The notes beneath the pieces are model-generated. The model worked only from the letters and a program-made list of their open reading frames with translations, did not search any database and was not told the DNA's origin. From positions 1-64,000 of the forward strand of contig JAURNV010000024.1 of assembly GCA_030830005.1 (NCBI GenBank): a DNA stretch of 64,000 nucleotides. Direction: 5' to 3'. Shown piece after piece: positions 15,827 to 24,484 of the stretch. A program made the translations under genes and the position numbers. Source of the stretch: Flavobacteriaceae bacterium. GTDB lineage: Bacteria > Bacteroidota > Bacteroidia > Flavobacteriales > Flavobacteriaceae. The stretch's first letter is position 1; every line of letters begins with the position of its first letter.

Positions 15827-15940
15827 ATGGGAAAAGGAGATAAAAAAACACGTCGGGGTAAAATAGTAAATAAAACCTTTGGTGTAAGACGACCACGGAC
15901 AAAAAACAAAAAAACTAACGGACAAAAACAGGCTGGGTAG
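15827..15940 (+). CDS. 30S ribosomal protein bTHX (Thx)
   Basis: This 37-residue, very basic protein begins MGKGDKKTRRGKIVNKTFGV and continues RRPRTKNKK. This is the bTHX signature MGKGDKKxRRGKI...GxxGxxRPR found in Bacteroidota and Thermus small subunits, where the peptide fits into a cavity at the top of the 30S head. It is below common gene-calling length cut-offs. Its last 26 bp overlap the 3' end of yaaA on the other strand. Confidence 0.88.
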   Translation: MGKGDKKTRRGKIVNKTFGVRRPRTKNKKTNGQKQAG

Positions 15941-16676
15941 CACTAGTAGTTTCTGCTTCGCTAAAAGAATAGCCATCACCAGAAAAAGCAAGCACCTCTT
16001 CAGAAGTTTGGGCATTGGTTTCTAGCAAATGACGCGTCATAGTCCCCCGTGCTTTTTTAGCATAAAACGAAATTATTTTGAATTTTCCGTTTTTAAAATC
16101 TTTAAATACAGGGTGAATAACAGGGGTGTCCAACGCATCAAAATCAATAGCTGATGCATACTCATTACTTGCTAAATTAACAACCAATTCTGAAGGAGTT
16201 AATTCTTTTTTTAGGTGTTTTGTCAGTTTTTCTTTCCAAAAAGCATAGAGTGATTTTTGACCATTAATTCCAAAAGAAGTTCCCATTTCTAATCGGTAGG
16301 GCTGCATCAAATCCAAGGGTTTTAACATTCCATAAAGCCCTGATAAAATACGTAAGTTTTGTTGCCCTGCTTTTAGCGCAGCATCACTGAGAGAATAGGC
16401 ATCTATACCCGAATAGACATCCCCATTGAAGGCAAATACAGCCGGGCGTGCATTTTCGGACGTAAAGGGTGTATTGAATGTTTGATTGCGCTCCCAATTT
16501 AAATTAGATAACTTTTCAGAAATACCCATAAGCTTTTGTAAATCGGATGGTTTTTTAAGTTTCAAAGCCGCATTTAACTGCTTGGATTCGGTTAAAAATT
16601 CAGGCTGGCTGTATTTTGCTGTTGGCAATGTACGCTTGAAATCAAGAGACTTAGCTGGAGAAACAAGAATTTTCAT
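15915..16676 (-). CDS. yaaA: YaaA (DUF328/UPF0246) peroxide-stress protein
   Basis: This 253-residue protein matches the YaaA family. It has the MKILVSPAKSLDF start, the VFAFNGDVYSGIDAYS motif with the conserved Gly/Asp/Tyr, the RILSGLYGMLKPLDLMQPYRLEMGT core, and FYAKKARGTMTRHLL. In Escherichia coli YaaA lowers free iron and protects DNA during hydrogen peroxide stress, and it binds DNA. The natural C-terminus (QPVFVR) resembles family members, so the 26-bp overlap with bTHX is unlikely to be an artefact. It appears monocistronic. Confidence 0.94.
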   Translation of the reverse strand: MKILVSPAKSLDFKRTLPTAKYSQPEFLTESKQLNAALKLKKPSDLQKLMGISEKLSNLNWERNQTFNTPFTSENARPAVFAFNGDVYSGIDAYSLSDAALKAGQQNLRILSGLYGMLKPLDLMQPYRLEMGTSFGINGQKSLYAFWKEKLTKHLKKELTPSELVVNLASNEYASAIDFDALDTPVIHPVFKDFKNGKFKIISFYAKKARGTMTRHLLETNAQTSEEVLAFSGDGYSFSEAETTSATQPVFVR

Positions 16677-16754
16677 TTTTCTAAATTTTAGCTAAAAATA
16701 CAACACTTAAGCTGTACTGTCAATGGAATGGCATAGAACAAATCAATAGTCCTA

Positions 16755-17777
16755 TCAGACATTTCCCAATTGTTGATGCTGCGCATAGTTACGCCACTTA
16801 GTAAGGGCGCCCTCAAAATCTTCAGGAAGCGGACACGAAAATGACATTTCTTTTCCTGTTTCAGGATGTTTAAATCCTAGTGTCTGTGCGTGAAGCGCCT
16901 GTCGAGGTAATTGCTTAAAACAATTCTCAACGAATTGCTTATACTTGGTAAATGTGGTGCCCTTCAAAATTTTATCACCACCATACCGTGAATCGCTAAA
17001 TAGTGTGTGTCCTAAGTGCTTCATATGTGCTCTAATTTGATGGGTACGGCCGGTTTCTAACACGCAACGAATCAAGGTAACATAACCAAAGCGTTCCACG
17101 ACCTCATAGTGAGTAATGGCGTGTTTCCCATGATCACTATCCGGAAAAACGCTCATAAGTAATCGGTTTTTGGGGTCACGCGCGAGGTAGCCTTTAACCG
17201 TCCCTTTTTCGTCTAAAACATCGCCCCAAACTAATGCAAGATACTGCCGCGTTGAAGTTTTATCGTGAAACTGTTGCGCTAAGTGGGCCATAGCCAAATC
17301 CGTTTTTGCAACAACCAATAAGCCCGATGTGTCTTTGTCAATACGATGAACAAGTCCGGGTCGGTTATTGCTGTTTTTGGGTAAGTTTTTAAAGTGATAC
17401 AGCAATCCATTGATTAGTGTTCCCGAATAATTTCCATGCCCAGGGTGTACCACCACTCCTGCAGGTTTGTTAACCACTAAGAGAGCATCGTCCTCATAGA
17501 TAATATCAAGATTCATAGATTCGGGTACAAGCAAGTCTTCATGAGGGGGGTGTGCTAAGAGAACCTTAACTACATCACCGCCTTTTACTCGATAATTAGA
17601 TTTAACAGCGTTGTCATTCACTACAATTGAGCCCGCAGCAGCTGCTTGCTGGATTTTATTGCGTGTCGCATTTTCAATGCGATTCATCAAAAATTTATCT
17701 ACTCTAAGGGGTTCCTGCCCAGCGTCTGCAGAAAAAGCGTAATGCTCGTGAAGTTCGTCTAAGGATTCGTTTTCCAT
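16755..17777 (-). CDS. rluD: Ribosomal large subunit pseudouridine synthase, RluD family
   Basis: This 340-residue protein has an N-terminal S4 RNA-binding domain (residues about 24-75, RVDKFLMNRIENATRNKIQ) and a pseudouridine synthase domain. The catalytic Asp147 is in GLVHRIDKDTSGLLVVAK. The downstream RTHQIRAHMKHLGH motif is typical of RluA/C/D enzymes. RluD modifies helix 69 of 23S rRNA. Assignment to RluD rather than RluC rests on the overall motif pattern. It starts 2 bp after the PASTA-protein gene stops. Confidence 0.92.
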   Translation of the reverse strand: MENESLDELHEHYAFSADAGQEPLRVDKFLMNRIENATRNKIQQAAAAGSIVVNDNAVKSNYRVKGGDVVKVLLAHPPHEDLLVPESMNLDIIYEDDALLVVNKPAGVVVHPGHGNYSGTLINGLLYHFKNLPKNSNNRPGLVHRIDKDTSGLLVVAKTDLAMAHLAQQFHDKTSTRQYLALVWGDVLDEKGTVKGYLARDPKNRLLMSVFPDSDHGKHAITHYEVVERFGYVTLIRCVLETGRTHQIRAHMKHLGHTLFSDSRYGGDKILKGTTFTKYKQFVENCFKQLPRQALHAQTLGFKHPETGKEMSFSCPLPEDFEGALTKWRNYAQHQQLGNV

Positions 17778-17779
17778 AG

Positions 17780-18340
17780 CTATTCTGATCTGACTCCGTT
17801 ACCTAAAACTAAATCTATTCGTGAAGTTTTGGGGAGCTTATCGCCCGGAGCTATAGGGGCATTGTTATGACGTAACTGAAGTACCATGTTTTTACCTATA
17901 TTATTCATGAAGGTGATTTCACCAATTTCTAACCCAACAGCGCGAAGAGAAGATTCTGCTGAACGTCGTGTAATTTGAATAACGTCAGGGATACTTACTT
18001 CGTTATAATTAGAGGGGTTCAAGGTAAGGTATATTTTACGATCCTTTTTAACGAGCTCTCCTGCTAGGGGAGATTGCTCAATTACAGCAAATGGTCTATA
18101 TGTAGGATTAAAACGAGCAGAATCAATGACCTCAAACATTAAATCAAACTCATCAAGAACGGCTTCTGCCTCTTCAATAGATTTTGTGATAAGTTCAGGA
18201 ACTTCAATAAAATCGCCTTGTCTGGTGTGCCAATGCAACCCGTAAAACACGACAATAAATAATGAAGAAAGTGCGAGCATCAACAAAAACAATTGCCAAA
18301 AAAAAGTGCGGCTGAACAAAAAACGAAAGAAGTGAAGCAT
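17780..18340 (-). CDS. PASTA-domain membrane protein
   Basis: This 186-residue protein has one N-terminal transmembrane helix (residues about 13-35) and then two PASTA repeats (about 40-110 and 115-183), seen as EVPELITKSIEEAEAVLDEFDL and IPDVIQITRRSAESSLRAVGLEIG. PASTA domains recognise peptidoglycan stem peptides or beta-lactam-like ligands. There is no kinase or transpeptidase domain, so this is a stand-alone version as found in Flavobacteriaceae. It is transcribed with rluD and divergently from ddl, with starts 41 bp apart. The function is inferred as cell-wall related. Confidence 0.9.
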   Translation of the reverse strand: MLHFFRFLFSRTFFWQLFLLMLALSSLFIVVFYGLHWHTRQGDFIEVPELITKSIEEAEAVLDEFDLMFEVIDSARFNPTYRPFAVIEQSPLAGELVKKDRKIYLTLNPSNYNEVSIPDVIQITRRSAESSLRAVGLEIGEITFMNNIGKNMVLQLRHNNAPIAPGDKLPKTSRIDLVLGNGVRSE

Positions 18341-18381
18341 AATATACTTAATTGAAGGCCAAAAATAATGATATTTGTGCT

Positions 18382-19371
18382 ATGAAAAAGCACATTGCCG
18401 TTGTCATGGGGGGAACTACTTCCGAACATGCCATTTCATTAAAAAGCGGAAAGACAGTTATTAGCCATCTATCTAAAGAACATTTTGACGTTACTAAGGT
18501 AGTCGTTTCTCCTGAGGGATATCTTGTTCACTTAGGTGAGAAAAAAATCCCCATAGAGCTAACTACTTTTTCATTCGAACATGAAGGAAAAAAAATCTTT
18601 TTTGATGCGGTTTTTAATGCAATTCATGGCGCTCCTGGCGAGAACGGTGAACTTCAAAATATATTGGATAAAGCAAAAATTCCCTATACCGGTTGTACAG
18701 CTGAGGTAGCACGACTTACCTATAATAAACACCGTACATTAACATTTCTAGAGCCACATGGCATCGCTATGGCTAAGCATATATTATTGAACAAAAATGT
18801 GGACTGGAACACCGATGAAATCATTGAAAAAATAGGCTTGCCCTGTTTTGTGAAAGCCAACAAAGCGGGCAGTAGTTATGGAGTGTTAAAGGTGCACAAA
18901 GCATCTGAAATGCAGAAGGCTATTGAAACCGCTCTATTGGAGGACGATCAAGTTCTAGTAGAACGCTTTCTTTCAGGAAAAGAGGTTTCAATTGGCGTGA
19001 TAGAATTTCGGGGCGAAGTAATGGTACTCCCCCCTACAGAAATTATCTCTAACGGGGATTTCTTTGATTATCAAGCAAAATACGAAGGAAACTCTCAAGA
19101 AATAACTCCTGCTAGATTGACAACAACCCAATTAGAAAAATTGGAAAAAGCAGCAAAAAAGGTATTTGTTTCCTTGGGTGCTCGTGGGTTTAGCCGAAGT
19201 GATTTTATTTTTCAAGAGGATACCCCATATTTTTTGGAATTGAATAGCATTCCAGGGCTTACTGAAGAAAGTTTATTACCAAAACAAGCGAGTTTTGCGG
19301 GTATTGCATTAAGTGAATTGTTTGCAGACATGATTTACAGCTGTTTAAAAAATAATACCTTTGGCGCATGA
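18382..19371 (+). CDS. ddl: D-alanine--D-alanine ligase
   Basis: This protein of about 329 residues is an ATP-grasp enzyme that makes the D-Ala-D-Ala dipeptide for peptidoglycan. The start ATG 18382 (MKKHIAVVMGGTTSEHAIS) gives the usual Ddl N-terminus; an in-frame upstream ATG adds ten unrelated residues. Visible motifs are HGAPGENGELQNILDKAKIPYTG, KANKAGSSYGV and the metal-binding FLELNSIPGLTEESLLP. It overlaps coaD by 4 bp. The divergent PASTA and rluD genes make a local cell-wall theme. Confidence 0.96.
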   Translation: MKKHIAVVMGGTTSEHAISLKSGKTVISHLSKEHFDVTKVVVSPEGYLVHLGEKKIPIELTTFSFEHEGKKIFFDAVFNAIHGAPGENGELQNILDKAKIPYTGCTAEVARLTYNKHRTLTFLEPHGIAMAKHILLNKNVDWNTDEIIEKIGLPCFVKANKAGSSYGVLKVHKASEMQKAIETALLEDDQVLVERFLSGKEVSIGVIEFRGEVMVLPPTEIISNGDFFDYQAKYEGNSQEITPARLTTTQLEKLEKAAKKVFVSLGARGFSRSDFIFQEDTPYFLELNSIPGLTEESLLPKQASFAGIALSELFADMIYSCLKNNTFGA

Positions 19372-19820
19372 AACGTGCGCTTTTCCCCGGTTCTTTTGAC
19401 CCCTTTACTGTTGGTCATTTTGATATTGTAACAAGAGGCATCAAAATATTTGATGAGGTTATCATTGGAGTTGGCACTAATAGTGAAAAGAAATATATGT
19501 TTTCGTTAGACCAACGCCTAGCCTTCATTGAAGCTTGTTTTACAGATGAGTCCCGAGTTCGTGTTGCATCATACGATGGTTTGACTGTTAATTTTTGTCG
19601 TGATATCGAAGCTGACTTTATTTTACGCGGCGTTCGCAATAATGGAGATTTTGAATTTGAAAAAGCTATTGCGCGAACCAATCGCCATATGTCCAAAATT
19701 GAAACTGTATTCTTATTAACCTCCGCTCAAACCTCTTATATAAGCAGTAGTATTGTAAGAGAAATTATTCGCAATAATGGCGACTACAGTACATTTATTC
19801 CTCCTCAGATAAAGATTTAA
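19368..19820 (+). CDS. coaD: Phosphopantetheine adenylyltransferase
   Basis: This 150-residue nucleotidyltransferase catalyses the penultimate step of coenzyme A synthesis. The N-terminal FPGSFDPFTVGHFDI carries the T/HxGH ATP-binding motif, FILRGVRNNGDFEFE the second conserved block, and TSAQTSYISSSIVREI the third. It is coupled to ddl by a 4-bp overlap. Its 3' end overlaps the convergent NUDIX gene by 26 bp; the final residues (FIPPQIKI) fit the family, so the overlap appears real. Confidence 0.95.
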   Translation: MKRALFPGSFDPFTVGHFDIVTRGIKIFDEVIIGVGTNSEKKYMFSLDQRLAFIEACFTDESRVRVASYDGLTVNFCRDIEADFILRGVRNNGDFEFEKAIARTNRHMSKIETVFLLTSAQTSYISSSIVREIIRNNGDYSTFIPPQIKI

Positions 19821-20415
19821 GTAAATCTATATTGTTTAACAAATGGTCAATGTTAGGATAGGTTTTTTCAAGAGCCTTGACCACCTTTTTCTTTCCTTTC
19901 CAAACAGCTTTGGTAATGTCCTCTTTGGTTTGTGGAATAAGTTCCCCTGTGAATACTGTAGTCATATAAAACCAATGAGATTCCTTTAATTTATATCTAT
20001 TATTACGCTTAAAAATATGGTAGGTAATTCCTACCAAAGGACCTACTTTGAGTTTTTTTACTCCTGTTTCTTCTTTTACCTCACGCTTTGCCCCTTCTTC
20101 TAAGGTTTCTCCCTTATCAATTTTTCCTTTTGGTAAATCCCATTTATTTTTTCGGAAAATAAACAATAGTTTTCCTTCTTGATTTTTAACTACACCTCCA
20201 GCAGCTATAATTACAGGTAATTTTTCTTTAAACTGCGAAAGCAATTTGTTAGAATCATCATGGATTAAGTAAAGCTTTTGAACCTTAGTTGTGCGTAAAA
20301 TTCTAATAATTTCTTTTAATGGAGTAGTTCTAAGAGGTAGCACTCTTGCCCTAGTTTTTTTTGGCAGCTTTGTAGTAAGGATTAGCTCCTTCTTATTAAC
20401 AAAAACTTTATACAT
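19795..20415 (-). CDS. NUDIX hydrolase
   Basis: This 206-residue protein has an N-terminal segment of about 70 residues and a C-terminal NUDIX domain. The NUDIX box (residues 97-119) is complete: Gly97, Glu103, then REVKEETGV with the catalytic glutamates. The domain binds Mg2+ and hydrolyses a nucleoside diphosphate linked to another group; the substrate cannot be read. It is divergent from pyrE with only about 10 bp between the two start codons, and its ATG lies inside the -7 element predicted for pyrE. Its 3' end overlaps coaD by 26 bp. Confidence 0.92.
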   Translation of the reverse strand: MYKVFVNKKELILTTKLPKKTRARVLPLRTTPLKEIIRILRTTKVQKLYLIHDDSNKLLSQFKEKLPVIIAAGGVVKNQEGKLLFIFRKNKWDLPKGKIDKGETLEEGAKREVKEETGVKKLKVGPLVGITYHIFKRNNRYKLKESHWFYMTTVFTGELIPQTKEDITKAVWKGKKKVVKALEKTYPNIDHLLNNIDLLKSLSEEE

Positions 20416-20418
20416 TTG
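20411..20418 (+). promoter_or_regulatory. -7 element for pyrE
   Basis: TACATTTG is an exact TAnnTTTG match. It overlaps the start codon of the divergent NUDIX gene and ends 6 bp before the most likely pyrE ATG at 20425. A start of transcription about 5-6 bp downstream would make the pyrE mRNA leaderless or nearly so. No clear -33 TTG is present. Confidence 0.45.
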
Positions 20419-20424
20419 CGTTAT

Positions 20425-21072
20425 ATGCCTATGGAATCCTCTACTGCAAAAAAAGTAGCCGAATATCTTTTACAAATTAAAGCAATAAAGCTTGAACCAA
20501 AAAATCCATTTACATGGGCTAGCGGATGGCAATCACCTATTTATTGTGATAACCGAATAACACTTTCCTATCCCAAAATACGGAAGTTTTTAAGTAATGC
20601 CATGGCGCAAGAAATTAAAAAACGTTATCCCCAAGCAAAAGCCATTGCCGGAGTTGCAACTGGAGCCATTGGAATTGGAATGTTAGTAGCAGAAGCTCTC
20701 GATTTGCCCTTTATGTATGTGCGTCCCGAGCCAAAAAAGCATGGTAGGCAAAACCAAATTGAAGGGCATTTTGATTCTAGTGCTCCAACAGTTGTAATAG
20801 AAGATTTAATTAGCACAGGTAAAAGCAGTTTACAAGCCGTCAAGGCGTTACGAAGTGCTAACATTAATGTGTTGGGCATGGTTGCTTTGTTTAGCTATGA
20901 ATTTGATGTAGCTACCCAAAACATGCAAAAAGAAGGTGTTGAATTAACAACCCTTTCAGGTTACGGTGCACTTATAGATACTGCCATAGCCACAAACTAC
21001 ATTGCCCCCGAACTAAAAGATATTTTGAAAAAATGGCGTGAAGCACCTGAGCTTTGGTCTTCAAAATCATAG
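20425..21072 (+). CDS. pyrE: Orotate phosphoribosyltransferase
   Basis: This protein of about 215 residues makes orotidine monophosphate from orotate and PRPP in pyrimidine synthesis. The PRPP-binding motif VVIEDLISTGKSSLQAVKAL is intact, as are the FTWASGWQSPIYCDNR N-terminal block and the YVRPEPKKHGRQNQIEG catalytic loop. ATG 20425 (MPMESSTAKK) gives the spacing to the first conserved block seen in relatives; ATG 20431 is an alternative. It is followed after 3 bp by the SRPBCC gene. Confidence 0.95.
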   Translation: MPMESSTAKKVAEYLLQIKAIKLEPKNPFTWASGWQSPIYCDNRITLSYPKIRKFLSNAMAQEIKKRYPQAKAIAGVATGAIGIGMLVAEALDLPFMYVRPEPKKHGRQNQIEGHFDSSAPTVVIEDLISTGKSSLQAVKALRSANINVLGMVALFSYEFDVATQNMQKEGVELTTLSGYGALIDTAIATNYIAPELKDILKKWREAPELWSSKS

Positions 21073-21075
21073 AAG

Positions 21076-21462
21076 ATGAAAATTGAAAGTAGTACAACTT
21101 TAGTAGAGCTATCAATAGCTGAAGTCTTTGAAAAACTTTCAAAGGCAAGTACTTTTGAACGCTTAATGCCTGAAGAAGCTAGTTTTAGATTAGTTGACGA
21201 GGAACGTTTTAGTTTTAAATTAGGAAGTATGCCGGCTATACCTCTAAAGGTTGAACGGTTATTTCCAAACAGTCAAATTATTTTGGTAGCAGATGGCGGT
21301 AACGTTCCCTTCGAATTGCACGTTAATTTAACGGAATTTAATTCCATAACCCAAATTCAGTTGGTATTTGATGGCAACCTTAATCCGATGATGCAAATGA
21401 TGGTAAAAAGGCCACTAACTCAATTTTTAGAAGCTCTTATCGGCAACGCGAAAAAGCTGTAA
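21076..21462 (+). CDS. SRPBCC (START-like) superfamily protein
   Basis: This 128-residue protein fits the SRPBCC helix-grip fold. It starts with a strand (IESSTTLVELSIAEVFEKLSK), continues with alternating strands including SFKLGSMPAIPLKVERLFPNSQIIL, and ends in a long C-terminal helix (NPMMQMMVKRPLTQFLEALIGNA). Such proteins bind hydrophobic ligands. The ligand is unknown, but the placement directly after pyrE and convergent with birA is conserved in Flavobacteriaceae. Its last 26 bp overlap birA. Confidence 0.8.
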   Translation: MKIESSTTLVELSIAEVFEKLSKASTFERLMPEEASFRLVDEERFSFKLGSMPAIPLKVERLFPNSQIILVADGGNVPFELHVNLTEFNSITQIQLVFDGNLNPMMQMMVKRPLTQFLEALIGNAKKL

Positions 21463-22168
21463 ACACAAGTGCTTTTTCTTCAAAAATCTCTCTTTCTCCA
21501 TTCTCATGTTCAACAACTAACTTTCCGTCTTTGGCAACGTCTACAATAGTAGCTGTAAATGGTATACTGTCTTTTCTTTCAAATGAGCAGAGTTCCCCTA
21601 AACCATAAAGTGTAGTCAAATAACGCTTATCATCTGTATGTTTTCCACGAACAGTGTGTTCAATATTTGCTGCTAAGGCTTCAAAAAGAGATTCAATGTC
21701 ATAGGATTTGCCAGTAATTGCGCTTAATGAAGTTGCGCAAGGTAAGTTTGGAAGCGCTTTCTCATTTACATTAATTCCACAACCAATCACGACATCTGTA
21801 ACCTTAGCCCCCCTTAAAATAGGTTCTACCAAAATCCCACCAATTTTCTTTCCTTTAGCTAAAATGTCATTAGGCCACTTAATTTGCAGCTCTGGAATCT
21901 TATGCGCTAGAAGCGTTTCAATGACAGCTAAGCAAACACGTTTATTGATTTCGAAAAGGGTCTGGATATCAATAGAAATGTTACCCAAATATACAGACCC
22001 TGTTAGGTTTAATCCCTTCGTGGCATGCCATTGCGTTCCCATTCGCCCTTTGCCGTGAGTTTGATGCTCTGCCCACACACCAATAGCAGTATGCTTTTTT
22101 GACTGTTGTACCCACTGTTTTAAAAACGAATTTGTAGAGTCAACTGAGCTAAGTTTGATAAATAGCAT
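21437..22168 (-). CDS. birA: Biotin--[acetyl-CoA-carboxylase] ligase
   Basis: This 243-residue enzyme attaches biotin to the carrier domain of biotin-dependent carboxylases through biotinyl-AMP. The biotin/ATP loop appears as HGKGRMGTQWH, followed by the LQIKWPNDILAKGKKIGGILVE core and the GCGINVN motif. It lacks the N-terminal helix-turn-helix of E. coli BirA, so it is a group I ligase and not a repressor. Its 3' end overlaps the SRPBCC gene by 26 bp. The usual divergent partner rsfS is displaced by the GH16 gene here. Confidence 0.95.
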   Translation of the reverse strand: MLFIKLSSVDSTNSFLKQWVQQSKKHTAIGVWAEHQTHGKGRMGTQWHATKGLNLTGSVYLGNISIDIQTLFEINKRVCLAVIETLLAHKIPELQIKWPNDILAKGKKIGGILVEPILRGAKVTDVVIGCGINVNEKALPNLPCATSLSAITGKSYDIESLFEALAANIEHTVRGKHTDDKRYLTTLYGLGELCSFERKDSIPFTATIVDVAKDGKLVVEHENGEREIFEEKALVFTAFSRCR

Positions 22169-22228
22169 GTATAATGAGTATGTCTCGTGTAAAATATAAA
22201 GTTACGACATACACCAAATAAAGTGAAA

Positions 22229-23896
22229 TTAGTTCACTATAATTTTTTGTATCCAACGTTCATTCATTGATGAAGCCTTTAAAACATACAATCCTTTTGG
22301 CACATCAGGCTTGATTCGTATATCCTTTCTATTCAGTTGTTGTTGGTAAAAAACCTCTTGACCAACCAAATTATAAAGAGCTATTTCTTGAATTTCGTCC
22401 GGTGAGCTTATATGAATATTTTTGTCTTTGTTGTTAAACCATATATTAAACAATCTGTCCTTACTAACTGAAGGAGTATCCAAGGGCTGCAATTGATAGA
22501 CACGTACATAGTCTATTTCCATAGTGGTATCCACAAAAGTATTGCTGTTTGTTCCATTCTCAATAGCTACATTCAAGAGTAGGAATTGGTCTTTATAAAA
22601 GGGCCATGTATCATCATTTTTTACTGTGGGATTGTAGGTGTAATGGGAAACCCCATCTACAGAAAAAACCATTTTTTCGTCCGTCCATACAAGTGTATAG
22701 GTATGAAACTCCGTTGAAGCCGTAGAGATTGTTTGCCCTCCGTGGTTAATAGTTCCTCCATATGATGAAGGGGTATGCATAGCGCTGCTAACATAGTTTT
22801 GGTTTTTGCCCCAGTGCTCCATAATGTCAATTTCACCACAAGTAGGCCATCCCGTTGTACCAAACCCCTGTTGTTGCCAATATGCCCCTGGCTCACTAAT
22901 GTTTTTGCCTAGCATCCATATGGCAGGCCAAGTACCTGCGCCTGTAGGTAGTTTTGCTCTAACCTCGACCATTCCGTATGTAAATGCATATTTTGAGTTT
23001 AATCTTGCCGAAGTAAATTCTTTGGTATGCCCTTGGTCAGTGTAATTTTCAGCTTTTGCAACAATTTTTAAAGTTCCATTAGACACATAACTGTTTTCTA
23101 TTTCATTTGTATAGTGTTGTAACTCATTATTATACCAACTCCAACCGTTAGGGTACCCTTCTGGTAATATAGTTTGTTGAAACCATTTTGTGTTGTCTAC
23201 TGGATTTGCATTTCCAGAAATATAGGCAGAACCATCATCATTAAATTCATCGGACCAGACAAGTTGATAGGACGAATTAGTATTGTTTGCTGTTGTAATT
23301 GTTACTTGCCCCCAATCCTTCTGCGGATTAGCATTAAGACCCTCCATTACAAATCCGTACTGAATTAAATTATTGTCATTGGTGGGCGTGTAGGAAAAGC
23401 TAAAGTCAGTCGTGTCGGCAACAATATCTTGTGTAGCTATGTTTACAAGCTGATAACCTGATTTAAACTCTTTGATAAAAGCTTTCAGGGTATACCTTGT
23501 GTCAAGTGTAAAAGAGGCTATATTCCCAAAAAATGTTAATGCCCCTCCAGGATATGACCCTGAACCATATTCTACATATGTAATTGCTTCCATCCACTTG
23601 TTTCCATCTCCTGCACCGTTAGACCAATAGGGGTCTGATGCGTTGTATAGATTGGTATTTGGTTTCAGGGTAATTGATTGCGAACTATCGTTTGAAATTA
23701 AGGCAATTAAATCTGTAACAGCAAAAGAATTTCCTGCAATCCAATTTCCCTTAGTGCCATTTACATTTTCAAAGCGATGCATATAACCAATCCAAGACGC
23801 ATCTTCATCAATGCTTACGGAAACCTGTCCGTTTGAAATAGCTGTACTCAAGGAAGCTACAAATACAGTGATAACGTGTATTGTTTTTAATTTCAA
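22229..23896 (-). CDS. Secreted GH16 glycoside hydrolase with T9SS sorting domain
   Basis: This 555-residue protein has four parts. First is a signal peptide (residues 1-23). Next comes an N-terminal beta-rich domain (about 24-200) resembling an accessory or carbohydrate-binding module. A GH16 catalytic domain follows (about 210-475), with the motif EIDIME at 355-360, so Glu355 is the nucleophile and Glu360 the acid/base. A C-terminal T9SS type A sorting domain (about 480-555) ends in GLYVLKASSMNERWIQKIIV. GH16 enzymes cleave beta-1,3/1,4-glucans or related galactans; laminarin is likely for a marine flavobacterium, but the substrate is not proven. The gene lies alone between birA and rsfS, with no SusC/SusD partners nearby. 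Confidence 0.92.
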   Translation of the reverse strand: MKLKTIHVITVFVASLSTAISNGQVSVSIDEDASWIGYMHRFENVNGTKGNWIAGNSFAVTDLIALISNDSSQSITLKPNTNLYNASDPYWSNGAGDGNKWMEAITYVEYGSGSYPGGALTFFGNIASFTLDTRYTLKAFIKEFKSGYQLVNIATQDIVADTTDFSFSYTPTNDNNLIQYGFVMEGLNANPQKDWGQVTITTANNTNSSYQLVWSDEFNDDGSAYISGNANPVDNTKWFQQTILPEGYPNGWSWYNNELQHYTNEIENSYVSNGTLKIVAKAENYTDQGHTKEFTSARLNSKYAFTYGMVEVRAKLPTGAGTWPAIWMLGKNISEPGAYWQQQGFGTTGWPTCGEIDIMEHWGKNQNYVSSAMHTPSSYGGTINHGGQTISTASTEFHTYTLVWTDEKMVFSVDGVSHYTYNPTVKNDDTWPFYKDQFLLLNVAIENGTNSNTFVDTTMEIDYVRVYQLQPLDTPSVSKDRLFNIWFNNKDKNIHISSPDEIQEIALYNLVGQEVFYQQQLNRKDIRIKPDVPKGLYVLKASSMNERWIQKIIVN

Positions 23897-24113
23897 AATT
23901 TTAATATGTTGGTGAGTTTCATGACAAAATGTCCACTAAAGATGAATAAACTCATGCTAGTTATAGACAAAGAGCCTTTTTTTTTCAAAAATAGCATAAA
24001 TAAACTGGTATAATAGTAATGGCATTACTTTTGTTTTAATAGAATTGCAAAACGAGGTGTATGATAAAGTAGTTATGTAAATAACAACTACATTTACACA
24101 GACAAAAAAATTA

Positions 24114-24482
24114 ATGATTAAAAAAACTGGAACAGACACATTACTGTCACACATTATTGAAGGTATCGAAGAAGTAAAGGGTGAAGATATCAATATTTTA
24201 GATCTGCGAGAAATAGATAACAATGTCTGCCAATACTTTGTGGTTTGTTCTGGAAATTCCAACACACAGGTACGTGCCATTTCTAGTTCTGTACAAAAAC
24301 TAGTCAGTAAAGCTGTGCATGAAAAACCATGGCACGTTGAAGGTCAAGAAACAAGCGAATGGATACTTATGGATTTTGTAGATGTTGTCGTACATATTTT
24401 TCAAAAACATACACGCTCGCATTACGATATTGAATCTTTATGGGGCGATGCTAAACTTACTTTGATAGAATCTAAATACTAG
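24114..24482 (+). CDS. rsfS: Ribosomal silencing factor RsfS
   Basis: This 122-residue protein is of the RsfS/Iojap/DUF143 family, which binds ribosomal protein uL14 and blocks subunit joining under starvation. Family features include DILDLREIDNNVCQYFVVCSGNSNTQVRAI, HVEGQETSEWILMDFVDVVVHIF and the closing YDIESLWGDA. It is 2 bp upstream of ftsH; the pair rsfS-ftsH is a stable flavobacterial neighbourhood. The 217-bp upstream gap shared with the GH16 gene holds its promoter, not pinpointed. Confidence 0.95.
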   Translation: MIKKTGTDTLLSHIIEGIEEVKGEDINILDLREIDNNVCQYFVVCSGNSNTQVRAISSSVQKLVSKAVHEKPWHVEGQETSEWILMDFVDVVVHIFQKHTRSHYDIESLWGDAKLTLIESKY

Positions 24483-24484
24483 CC

